Assembly: GCA_034211175.1 (NCBI GenBank)
Contig: JAXHUH010000205.1
Span: 17,847-81,846 of the forward strand
Source: JAXHUH01 sp034211175
Lineage (GTDB): Bacteria > Actinomycetota > Acidimicrobiia > Acidimicrobiales > CAIXPF01
Length of the DNA: 64,000 bases
Direction: 5' to 3'
Shown here: in pieces, positions 16,456-24,545 of the stretch
Layout: every line of letters starts with the position of its first letter
Numbering within the stretch: the first letter of the stretch is position 1
Translations under genes and position numbers: made by a program
Notes under the pieces: generated by a model
What the model saw: only the letters and a program-made list of their open reading frames with translations
Told to the model about the DNA's origin: nothing
Databases searched by the model: none

Positions 16456-19020
16456 ATGCCGTCCGAGCATGATCTGGTTCGCGCCGCCGTCGAGCTCGCC
16501 GGCACCGGCGTGGTGCCGCGGGAAGCGATCGTCGACCACCTGGCCGGCCTCGCCGACGGGCTGGGGGAGGAGGCGGTCGCCGAGCTGCTGGACCGCTCGT
16601 CGTTCGCCGAGCTGCCCCACGGGTACGTGCACGTCCCCTCGCTGGCCGACGGCACGACCTGGACCGTCCGGGTCGACGCCGAGGACGCCGCGGAGGGCTT
16701 CCTCCTCCTCGACGAGGACCTCGCCCCGCTCATCGCGTGGTTCGCGGAGCTCGACACGATCCCGCTGCTCGACGAGGCCGGCAACCCCGCCGGCCACGCG
16801 GTCGTTCCCGACGACACCGTCGAGGTCCTCGAGGGTCCCGACGGCTGGCTGGACCCGGTCGCGGGCGGGCTCGCCGCGGTCTCCGTCGTCGGTGACGCCC
16901 TGCGCATCGAGCCGTGCACGCAGCCGCCGACGCCGACCGAGGCCCAGGTCGCGGCGGTGCGGGCCGGGTTCGCCGCGACGGCGCGGGACGAGACCGTCGA
17001 GATGTTCGAGGGCGAGCGGGTGGCGTTGCGCCACACGCTCTCCGAAGAGCCGCTGCTGGCCGCGCTGGCGGCCGACCGGACCGTGTTCGGTGACGCCGCC
17101 ATCCCGTTGCTCGACGACCTGTACGACGCCGCCGGGCTCGAACGCCGCGACCAGCACGTCGCCGAGCAGGGGTTCGACTGGGGCGCACTCGACTCCGCGC
17201 GCACTCGCAGCGGGTACCGGTACCGCCACGGCCTCGACGGCGAGCAGGCCGACCGGCTCACCGTGTTGTTCGGGGCGTGCCAGGCGTTCGCCGAGCAGGG
17301 CCCCGAGGCGCTCGGCACCGACGAGGAGGAGCGCGGCCGGGCGGCGATCCTGCTCGGGGCCGTCCTGGAGAGCGCGCCGGTGGCGACGGCGTTCGCGGAG
17401 GAGCTGCGCACGTCGTCGCTCGAGCCGGCGGACGTCGAGGCGTTCGCGGACCAGCTGGACTCGTCGTTCGGCGGGAACCTCCCCGCCGGCGTGGCCTGGC
17501 TGCGGGCCCGGACCCTCGACGAGGCCGGTCGGCCAGCCGAGGCGATCGACGTGCTGCGGGCGGCGCTCGGCTCCGACGACGACCGCCATCACGTGCCCGC
17601 GCTGGTCGACCTGGCCGGCCTGCTCGCCGACCGCGGCGACGCGGCCGGTGCGCTCCGGTTGCTGCAACGCGCCGGCGTGGACGACGCCGACAACTACGAC
17701 CGCGACGGCTACCTGCTCGACCCCGCGCTCGAGGAGGCCGTGGCGCTGCTGGAGGAGGTCGAGCCGTACGCGGCGGTCCGCCCGAAGGCCGCGGTCGGGC
17801 GGAACGACCGGTGCCCGTGCGGTTCGGGCCGCAAGTACAAGGTGTGCCATCTCGGCAAGGAGGTCCTCCCGCTCGAGGACCGGGCGTGGTGGCTGTTCCG
17901 CAAGGCGACCCGTTACCTGGCCCGTCGCGAGCCGTTGCTGGCCGAGTTGCTCGTGGAGCTCGTGGTGGACCCGTACGAACAGCCCGCGTTCCACCGCGAG
18001 GTCATGGCGCTGGGGTTCTTCCAGGACGTCGCGCTGCACGAGGGTGGGGTGCTCACCCGCTTCCTGGCCGATCGGAGCGATCTGCTCCCCGATGACGAGG
18101 CGCTCCTGGCCCAGCAGTGGGCGCTGACCGATCGTGGGGTGTTCGAGACCGTCGGGGCCGAGGGCGAGCTCCTGGACGTGCGCAACGTCGGCACGGGTGA
18201 GCGGATCACGGTCGCCAACATCACCGAGGTGGCGGAGGCGGGGCCGGGCGGGCTCACGTTCGGTCGTCCGCTGCCGGTCGGCGACTCCCACCGCGCGTTC
18301 GGCGGCCTGGTCCCGCTGCCGCCGGCCCTGATGCCGGACGCGCTCGACGTGCTCGACGAGGGGGACCCGGCGGGCGTCGCGGGGATCGTCCACCGGATCG
18401 TCGCACCGCCGCGGCTCACGAACACGGCCGGCGAGGAGCTGGTGATCCACACGCTGCGCTGGTCGCTGCCGGCGGACGTCTCGGAGGACGCGCTCGACGA
18501 GGCGCTGCGCGGCGCCGGCCTGGACCCGGCGCCCGACGGCGGCCCCGAGTCGACGTGGCACCTGATCGGCGACGGCGCGCTCGGGACCGAGAGGACGGAG
18601 GCCTCGGTCTGGCTCGACGGCGACGCCCTGGCGGGGGAGGTCAACTCGGACGAGCGGGCGGAGCGACTCGTCGAGCTCGTGGCCCGGGCGGTGCCCGCCG
18701 CGACGCTGGTGGAGGACGAGGCCCGTCCGATCGACGAGATCATGGCGTCGGCCGACCCCGGTCCCCGGAACGACCTGATGGACGACCCGGCGGTGCGGGA
18801 CGCGGTCCGCGAGCACGTCGCCCGGATGGAGGAGGCCTGGCTCGACGAGCAGGTCCCCGCGCTCGGCGGCCGCACCCCGCGCGAGGCGGTGGGAGACCCG
18901 GTCGGCCGGGAGGAGGTGTCCCGGCTGCTCGCCTCCTTCCCCCGCCTCCCCGCCGGCGACGACGCCGTGGGCATGGACCCCGACCGCCTCCGCTCGCTCC
19001 TCGGCCTCCCGCCCGTCTGA
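16456..19020 (+). CDS. Large SEC-C zinc-motif protein, full-length paralogue
   Basis: An 854-residue protein and the longest SEC-C member here. The N-terminal domain (about 1-150) and the following helical repeats match the gene at 11016. The SEC-C motif CPCGSGRKYKVCH starts at Cys453. Beyond about residue 650 it has an extra domain with a WxLxGDALAGEVNSDERAERL block, and then the WLDEQVPALGGRTPREAV motif often found at the C-terminus of SEC-C proteins. The last residues (PAGDDAVGMDPDRLRSLLGL) recur as an orphan fragment at 24422-24496. The ATG at 16456 is preceded by GAGGAT and 6 nt. It has no known biochemical role. It sits divergent to an antitoxin gene and convergent to the PfkB kinase. 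Confidence 0.85.
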   Translation: MPSEHDLVRAAVELAGTGVVPREAIVDHLAGLADGLGEEAVAELLDRSSFAELPHGYVHVPSLADGTTWTVRVDAEDAAEGFLLLDEDLAPLIAWFAELDTIPLLDEAGNPAGHAVVPDDTVEVLEGPDGWLDPVAGGLAAVSVVGDALRIEPCTQPPTPTEAQVAAVRAGFAATARDETVEMFEGERVALRHTLSEEPLLAALAADRTVFGDAAIPLLDDLYDAAGLERRDQHVAEQGFDWGALDSARTRSGYRYRHGLDGEQADRLTVLFGACQAFAEQGPEALGTDEEERGRAAILLGAVLESAPVATAFAEELRTSSLEPADVEAFADQLDSSFGGNLPAGVAWLRARTLDEAGRPAEAIDVLRAALGSDDDRHHVPALVDLAGLLADRGDAAGALRLLQRAGVDDADNYDRDGYLLDPALEEAVALLEEVEPYAAVRPKAAVGRNDRCPCGSGRKYKVCHLGKEVLPLEDRAWWLFRKATRYLARREPLLAELLVELVVDPYEQPAFHREVMALGFFQDVALHEGGVLTRFLADRSDLLPDDEALLAQQWALTDRGVFETVGAEGELLDVRNVGTGERITVANITEVAEAGPGGLTFGRPLPVGDSHRAFGGLVPLPPALMPDALDVLDEGDPAGVAGIVHRIVAPPRLTNTAGEELVIHTLRWSLPADVSEDALDEALRGAGLDPAPDGGPESTWHLIGDGALGTERTEASVWLDGDALAGEVNSDERAERLVELVARAVPAATLVEDEARPIDEIMASADPGPRNDLMDDPAVRDAVREHVARMEEAWLDEQVPALGGRTPREAVGDPVGREEVSRLLASFPRLPAGDDAVGMDPDRLRSLLGLPPV

Positions 19021-19039
19021 CGCGGGGTCGGGGACCGCG

Positions 19040-19058
19040 GCCGGGTCCGCCGCCCGGC
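19040..19058. terminator. Possible bidirectional hairpin between convergent genes
   Basis: GCCGGG (19040-19045) pairs with CCCGGC (19053-19058) over a 7-nt loop in the 54-bp gap between the convergent SEC-C and PfkB genes. There is no T-run, so this is only a candidate. Confidence 0.3.
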
Positions 19059-19074
19059 TACCCGGTCGAGCGGC

Positions 19075-19971
19075 TCAGGTCCCGGAGGTGAGCTCGGCGC
19101 GGGTCGGCGGGTCGGCGCCGGCGCGGCTGCACGTGATCGCGGCCGCGGTGACGGCGAACGCCACGATGTCGGCCCACGCGTCCAACGGGAGGTCGCGCAC
19201 GGCGCCGGGATCGCCGGCGAGGCCGCGCTCGTGGAGCTGGACGAGGACGGAGGCGACGAACGTGTCGCCCGCGCCGACGGTGTCGACGACGGTCGTCTCG
19301 ACGCCGCCGACGGTGCGCTCGCCGTGCCGGGTGTAGATCTGCGCGCCGTCCCCGCCGCGGGTGACGATCACGGCTGCCTGCTGGCCGGCGACGAGCTCGG
19401 CGGCGATCGAGTCGGTGCTGCGGCCCGGCCAGACCCATGCCAGGTCCTCGTCGGACCCCCGGTAGAGGTGGGCCCGGGCGAGCCAGCGGTCGTGGAAGTG
19501 CCGCCACCGGGCGCGGTCGTCGATGATCTGGGGCCGCACGTTCGGGTCGAGGGACACGACGCCGTCGTGGCGCTCGGCGAGGCGGGCGAGCGTCTCGGCG
19601 GTCGTGCCCCGGAACAGGCCGAGCGTGCCGCCGTGCACGAGGTGGGGGCCGGCGCCGAGGACGTCGAGGTCCACGTGATCGAGGCACGTGTCGGCGGTGT
19701 CGTCGCCCTCGAAGCGGAAGCGCAGCTGCGGGACGTGCTCGACGATCGCCCGGGCGGTCGGTTCGGGCCCCCGCTGGGTGGCGCGCAGGTCGACGCCGTT
19801 CGACGCCAGGTGTCGCCAGATCCGTTCGCCGTGCTCGTCGGTCGACACCCGTCCCACGAACGCCGACGGCGCGCCGAGGCGGGCGGCGGCGATGGCGACG
19901 TTCATCGGTCCGCCGCCGGGTACCGGGTCGGGGAGGAGGTCGACGAGTGCCTCGCCGCAGCTGACGATCAT
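19075..19971 (-). CDS. PfkB-family carbohydrate kinase (fructokinase-like)
   Basis: A 298-residue ribokinase-fold kinase that phosphorylates a sugar with ATP. It opens with IVSCGEALVDLLP, has the substrate-side GGGPMNVAIAAARLG motif (about residues 19-33) and SLDPNVRP. It ends with PfkB signature 2, DTVGAGDTFVASVL, in which the Asp of GAGD is the catalytic base. GGGPMNVA with DPNVRP resembles fructokinases most. A Shine-Dalgarno-like GGAGGA lies about 8 nt before the ATG at 19971. It is a single gene, divergent from the helicase at 20204 with 232 bp between. No sugar transporter or other sugar gene is adjacent. Confidence 0.92.
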   Translation of the reverse strand: MIVSCGEALVDLLPDPVPGGGPMNVAIAAARLGAPSAFVGRVSTDEHGERIWRHLASNGVDLRATQRGPEPTARAIVEHVPQLRFRFEGDDTADTCLDHVDLDVLGAGPHLVHGGTLGLFRGTTAETLARLAERHDGVVSLDPNVRPQIIDDRARWRHFHDRWLARAHLYRGSDEDLAWVWPGRSTDSIAAELVAGQQAAVIVTRGGDGAQIYTRHGERTVGGVETTVVDTVGAGDTFVASVLVQLHERGLAGDPGAVRDLPLDAWADIVAFAVTAAAITCSRAGADPPTRAELTSGT

Positions 19972-20203
19972 CGGCGTTGTCCTCCGATCGGGCCGCCCGG
20001 GGAGCGTGGCCGGCCACGCCGCCGCGGGAGCGTCGGCCGGCGCCCACGGCCCCGCCGGTGCGGCCGGTGTCGATGGGTGCGGATGTCGCGGCGACCGCCA
20101 TCATGGGCCACCACCGGGCCGCGGTGCGGCCCGGACGGCCGATCGCCGGTCGCGCGGAGCCCACGGGTCGAGCGCCGCGGGGACGGTGCGCCATGATCGG
20201 CCG

Positions 20204-23134
20204 ATGTGCTCCGCGGCGATCCTCGGCGCGGCCCCGGCCGCCGCGTCGGTGGCGCCGGTGACGACGGCCGAGCTCATCGGCGTCGAGGCGACGTTCGTGG
20301 TCGACGAGCCGCCCCGCGCGTCGACGCTGGCGCTGTGGTCGCCCGACGGGAAGGTTGTGGGCGCCGACGACGAGCTGGTCGTGGTGCTGGCCGCGGGGCG
20401 GCGCGTGCGGCGCCGAACGGTGGCGGTGCGGTCCGTGCCGATCGGGGCGGCGGTCGATGCGCTCGTGGCGCTGGCGGCGGACGCCCCGGTGACGGCGTCG
20501 GTGCGGGCGTGGGCGGCCGCGGCCCGCGTCGCGGTCGAACTGGTCGCACGGGGCCGGCTGCTGCCGTCGATCACGGCCGACGGTGACGACGCCTGGCGGC
20601 TCGGGCCGTTCGACCCCGACGACCTGTGGCGCCAGCACCAGCTCGCCGCCGCGCTGCCGGCCGAGGCGTACGCCACGCTGGCCGACCCCGGTCCGCCGCT
20701 GCGGGTGCCCTCGCCGGGGGTGAGCGCGCGGCGGTTCGGTGACGCGGTGGCCGACGCGGTGGTCCGGACCGCCGCCGCCCCGCTGGCGGGCGGCGGCGAG
20801 GCGTTCGCCGCTGGCCGGGCCAGCAGGGTCGACGTCGCCGGCGAGTGGCTGGCCTCGGTCGGTGGCGACGCACCCCGGACCACCGTCACGCTGCGCCTCG
20901 AACCACCGGCGGACGACGAGGCCGACGACACGGACCGAGCCACCGATGATCCGGGGCCGGCCGACGAGCCGGACCCGGCCGAGGACCGGTTCACCGCCGG
21001 GCTGGTCCTCCAGAGCGCGGAGGACCCGAGCCTGGCGGTCACCGCCGCCGAGCTGTGGGACGCCCCCGACGCCGTGCTCACCCGCTTCGACGACGCCGAG
21101 GACACGCTCCTGCTGACGCTGCGGCGGGCGGCCCGGGTGTGGCCGCCGGTCGGGCGGCTCCTCGACGCGGCCCGCCCCGAGCGCCTCGTCCTCGCCGACC
21201 GGGAGGTCGACGACCTGCTGGGCCCGGTCGCCGACGACCTGGCCGGCGCCGGGCTGTCGGTGCAGTGGCCGGCCGAGCTGCTGAAGCCGCTGGAGCTGCG
21301 CCCGAGGATCTCGACGCCGCGGCCCGAGGCCGTCGCCGGCGCCGGGTTGAGCGCCGACGCGCTGCTGTCGTGGCAGGCCCGCCTCGACGGCGTCGAGCTG
21401 ACCGAGGACGAGCTCGCCCAGCTGGCGGAGGCGAAGCGGGCGGTGGTGCGGCTGCGGGGCCGGTGGGTGCGGGCCGATCCGGCGCGCCTGGCCCGCCTGC
21501 GGGACCGTCGTCGCCTCGGGGCCGGTGCTGCGCTCGGGGTCGCGCTGGGCGGGACGCTGGCGATCGACGGCGAGACCGTCGACGCGGAGGTCGAGGGCCC
21601 GCTCGCCGAGCTCGGCGACCGCCTCCGCGCCCTCGACGGCGGCCACGAACGGGCCGAACCACCGGGCCTGGCCGCGGAGCTGCGCCCCTACCAGCGGCGC
21701 GGCCTGGCGTGGCTGGCCGAGATGGCCGACCTCGGCCTCGGCGGCGTCCTGGCCGACGACATGGGCCTCGGCAAGACGCTCCAGGTCCTCGCGCTCCACC
21801 TCGACCGCCACGCCGAGCGGGAGTCGCCGCGTCGGGCGACGCTCGTCGTCTGCCCGACGACACTGGTCGCGAACTGGGAGCGGGAGGCCCGGCGGTTCGC
21901 TCCCGACGTGCCGGTCCGCCGCTACCACGGCTCCGGCCGCTCCCTCGACGACCTCGCCGGTGACGAGCTGGTGGTCACCACCTACGGGGTGGTGCGGCGC
22001 GACGCCTCGCTCGCCGAGGTCGGCTGGGGCCTGGTGGTGGCCGATGAGGCCCAGGCCGTGAAGAACCCCCACAGCCGCGGCGCGAAGGCCCTGCGCAACG
22101 TGGCGGCCGACGCCCGCTTCGCGCTGACCGGCACCCCGGTCGAGAACCAGCTCATCGACCTGTGGGCGATCTGCGACTGGACGACGCCGGGTCTGCTTGG
22201 GCCGCTGGAGCGGTTCCGGCGCGACGTCGCCATCCCCGTCGAGCGTCGGCGCGACCCGGACGCGTCGGCGTGGCTGGCGACCCTGGTGCGTCCGTTCGTG
22301 CTGCGGCGCCGCAAGTCCGACCCGACGATCGTGCCCGACCTGCCCCCGAAGACCGAGACCGACCGGGTCGTCGACCTCACCGCCGAGCAGGCCACCCTCT
22401 ACCGGGCGGTGGTCGACGACGCCCTGGAGCGGATCCGCGCCACCGACGGGATCGAACGCCGCGGCCTGGTGCTGGCCCTGCTCACGGCGCTGAAGCAGAT
22501 CTGCAACCACCCGGCCCACCACCTCGGCCAGGACGGGCCGCTGCCCGGCCGGTCCGCCAAGCTCGACGCGACGGTCGACCTGCTGGAGATCACCTCCGGC
22601 GAGGGCGACGCCGCGCTCGTGTTCACCCAGTACGTCGAGATGGGGCGCCTGCTCGAGCGCCGCCTCGCCGCCGCGGGCCTGCGGGTCGGGTTCCTCCACG
22701 GCGGCCTGTCGTCCGCTCGGCGCCAAGAGCTGGTCGACCGGTTCCAGGCCGGCGGGCTCGACGTGTTCGTCCTCTCCCTCAAGGCGGGCGGCACCGGCCT
22801 GAACCTGACCAGGGCGACCCACGTCGTGCACTACGACCGCTGGTGGAACCCGGCGGTCGAGGACCAGGCCAGCGACCGGGCGTGGCGGATCGGCCAGGAC
22901 CGCCCGGTGCAGGTCCACCGCCTGATCTGCGAGGGCACCGTCGAGGACCGGATCGCCACGCTGCTGACGTCGAAGCGGGAGCTGGCCGACCGGGTCGTCG
23001 GTGGTGGCGAGGGGTGGGTGTCGGAGCTGACCGACGACGAGCTCGCCGACCTGGTCGCCCTGTCCGACGGCGACGGCGACGGCGACGGCGCCGCGGAGCG
23101 GGTCGAGCCTGCCGGGTCGGGAAGCGGCGGCTGA
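20204..23134 (+). CDS. SNF2-family DEAD/DEAH-box helicase
   Basis: A 976-residue Swi2/Snf2-type ATPase that should translocate on double-stranded DNA. The N-terminal ~490 residues are the bacterial SNF2 N-terminal region. The RecA lobe 1 carries Walker A DMGLGKT (519-525) and Walker B DEAQ (613-616). Lobe 2 has FTQYVEMGRLLERRL, SLKAGGTGLNLT and the motif VI region DRAWRIGQDRPVQVHR. The tail is an acidic Asp-Gly repeat. It is translationally coupled to the SWIM protein that follows (1-bp overlap). This pair recurs in actinobacteria and is suspected to act in DNA repair or defence. ATG 20204 is chosen because the homologous region begins just after it and a CATGAT hexamer ends 6 nt upstream. 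Confidence 0.93.
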   Translation: MCSAAILGAAPAAASVAPVTTAELIGVEATFVVDEPPRASTLALWSPDGKVVGADDELVVVLAAGRRVRRRTVAVRSVPIGAAVDALVALAADAPVTASVRAWAAAARVAVELVARGRLLPSITADGDDAWRLGPFDPDDLWRQHQLAAALPAEAYATLADPGPPLRVPSPGVSARRFGDAVADAVVRTAAAPLAGGGEAFAAGRASRVDVAGEWLASVGGDAPRTTVTLRLEPPADDEADDTDRATDDPGPADEPDPAEDRFTAGLVLQSAEDPSLAVTAAELWDAPDAVLTRFDDAEDTLLLTLRRAARVWPPVGRLLDAARPERLVLADREVDDLLGPVADDLAGAGLSVQWPAELLKPLELRPRISTPRPEAVAGAGLSADALLSWQARLDGVELTEDELAQLAEAKRAVVRLRGRWVRADPARLARLRDRRRLGAGAALGVALGGTLAIDGETVDAEVEGPLAELGDRLRALDGGHERAEPPGLAAELRPYQRRGLAWLAEMADLGLGGVLADDMGLGKTLQVLALHLDRHAERESPRRATLVVCPTTLVANWEREARRFAPDVPVRRYHGSGRSLDDLAGDELVVTTYGVVRRDASLAEVGWGLVVADEAQAVKNPHSRGAKALRNVAADARFALTGTPVENQLIDLWAICDWTTPGLLGPLERFRRDVAIPVERRRDPDASAWLATLVRPFVLRRRKSDPTIVPDLPPKTETDRVVDLTAEQATLYRAVVDDALERIRATDGIERRGLVLALLTALKQICNHPAHHLGQDGPLPGRSAKLDATVDLLEITSGEGDAALVFTQYVEMGRLLERRLAAAGLRVGFLHGGLSSARRQELVDRFQAGGLDVFVLSLKAGGTGLNLTRATHVVHYDRWWNPAVEDQASDRAWRIGQDRPVQVHRLICEGTVEDRIATLLTSKRELADRVVGGGEGWVSELTDDELADLVALSDGDGDGDGAAERVEPAGSGSGG

Positions 23135-24336
23135 TGGCCCGGCAGTTCGGGAACACGTGGTGGGGGCGGACGTGGCTCGACGCGCTGGAGCGCCTCGCCA
23201 GCCTCGACCCCAACCGGCTGCCCCGGGGCCGCACCTACGCCCGGACGGGACGCGTCCTGTCGGTCGAGGTCGAACCGGGCACCGCGCGGGCGGTGGTGCG
23301 GGGCCGACGGATCGAGCCGTACCGGGCCGAGCTGCGCCTGCGGACCTTCGGCGACGACGAGTGGGACACGCTGGTGGAGGTGATCGTGGCCCGGGCGGCC
23401 CGCGCCGCGGCGCTGCTGGACGGCGAGCTGCCGACCGACCTGGTGGACGCGGCGTCGGCGGCGGGGGTCGAGCTGTTGCCCCGCGCCAGGGAGCTGCGGC
23501 TGACGTGCTCGTGCCCCGACGTGGCGAACCCGTGCAAGCACGCCGCGGCGGTGTGCTACCTCGTGGCCGACGAGCTCGACACCGACCCGTTCGTGCTGTT
23601 GCGCCTCCGGGGGCGCGACCGCGACCGGGTCCTGGCCGACGTGCGGGCGCGCCGCGCTGCGGCATCGGGGGCCGCGGCGGCGGGCGCTTCGGCCGGGGCC
23701 CCGCCGGACGATGTGGCAGCCGAGGCGGTGCGGGCGTCGGAGGTGGTGTCGCGCCCGCTCGGTGCCCTGCCGGAGGTCCCCCACGTGCGGTCGGCGCCGT
23801 CGCGCCCGGCGGCGTGGCCCTCCGACCCTCCGGGCGACGCCCCGTTCACCGCGGCCGGGCTGGAGTCACTGGCGGCGGACGCCGCGGCGCGGGCGTGGGC
23901 GGCGATGGCGGACGGCGCCCCGCTGCTGCCCGGTCTGAGCGTCGATGAGGACCTGGCCCGCCGGGCGGCCGATGCGCACGGGTCGGACGACGTCACGGTG
24001 CTGGCCCGCCGGGCGGCGACGACGCCCCGGGCGCTGGCCCGCCGCTCGGCGGCCTGGCGGGTGGCCGGGGCGGCGGGCCTGGTCGTGGTGGACGAGCCGC
24101 CGTGGCGCCCCGACCGGCCGACGATGGCCGCCGCCCGCGACGCGGTGCTCGCCGCGGGGGTGGCGGCATCGAAGCTGACGGTGGACCGCAATCGCCTCGT
24201 GGTCACCGTCGGCGGGGCCTCGTGCCAGCTGCGCCTCGCCGGCGACGGTGCGTGGTACCGGTTCGTGAAGCGGGCCAACGCGTGGGAGCTGGACGCCGGC
24301 CCCGCCTCCGACCCCGACGAGCTCATCGACGAGTGA
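23134..24336 (+). CDS. SWIM zinc-finger protein, partner of the SNF2 helicase
   Basis: A 400-residue protein. The N-terminal segment RQFGNTWWGRTWLDALE is typical of SWIM proteins encoded beside SNF2 helicases. The SWIM zinc finger is C125-x-C127-x6-C134-x-H136 (TCSCPDVANPCKHAAAV). After it comes an Ala-rich linker and a C-terminal domain with little recognisable similarity. SWIM fingers bind DNA or protein, and here the finger probably targets or regulates the helicase. The ATG at 23134 shares its A with the helicase stop. The 3' neighbour is only a gene remnant, so the pair is the end of its operon. Confidence 0.9.
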   Translation: MARQFGNTWWGRTWLDALERLASLDPNRLPRGRTYARTGRVLSVEVEPGTARAVVRGRRIEPYRAELRLRTFGDDEWDTLVEVIVARAARAAALLDGELPTDLVDAASAAGVELLPRARELRLTCSCPDVANPCKHAAAVCYLVADELDTDPFVLLRLRGRDRDRVLADVRARRAAASGAAAAGASAGAPPDDVAAEAVRASEVVSRPLGALPEVPHVRSAPSRPAAWPSDPPGDAPFTAAGLESLAADAAARAWAAMADGAPLLPGLSVDEDLARRAADAHGSDDVTVLARRAATTPRALARRSAAWRVAGAAGLVVVDEPPWRPDRPTMAAARDAVLAAGVAASKLTVDRNRLVVTVGGASCQLRLAGDGAWYRFVKRANAWELDAGPASDPDELIDE

Positions 24337-24421
24337 CCCCACCCGGGGGCTCGACACGGTGTCGGGGCCGGATCCACGCGTCGTCATCGCCCGGCCTGAC
24401 CGACCTCGGCCCGCACCCGGC

Positions 24422-24496
24422 ATCCCTGCCGGCGACGACGCCACGGGCATGGACCCCGACGGCGTCCGCTCCCTCCTCGGCCTCCCGGCGGACTGA
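24422..24496 (+). pseudogene. Orphan 3' end of a SEC-C gene
   Basis: These 75 bp encode 24 codons and a stop matching the last 24 codons of the SEC-C gene at 16456 (PAGDDA-GMDPD--RSLLGLP in both), with matching codons at most positions. No start or upstream homology exists, so this is a fragment left by duplication and deletion. It fills part of the 209-bp gap between the SWIM gene and the end of the giant gene, and may mark the edge of the inserted minus-strand operon. Confidence 0.7.
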
Positions 24497-24545
24497 CTCG
24501 GCGAGCTCGTCGGGCGTGGCGACGAACGGGGTCGGACGTCGGCGG

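Noticed and set aside
19058..23665. A 1535-codon open frame on the minus strand
   Set aside because: It is antisense to the PfkB-to-SWIM region, is Arg/Gly/His-rich without any family feature, and arises from the strong third-position G+C bias of the true SNF2 gene.
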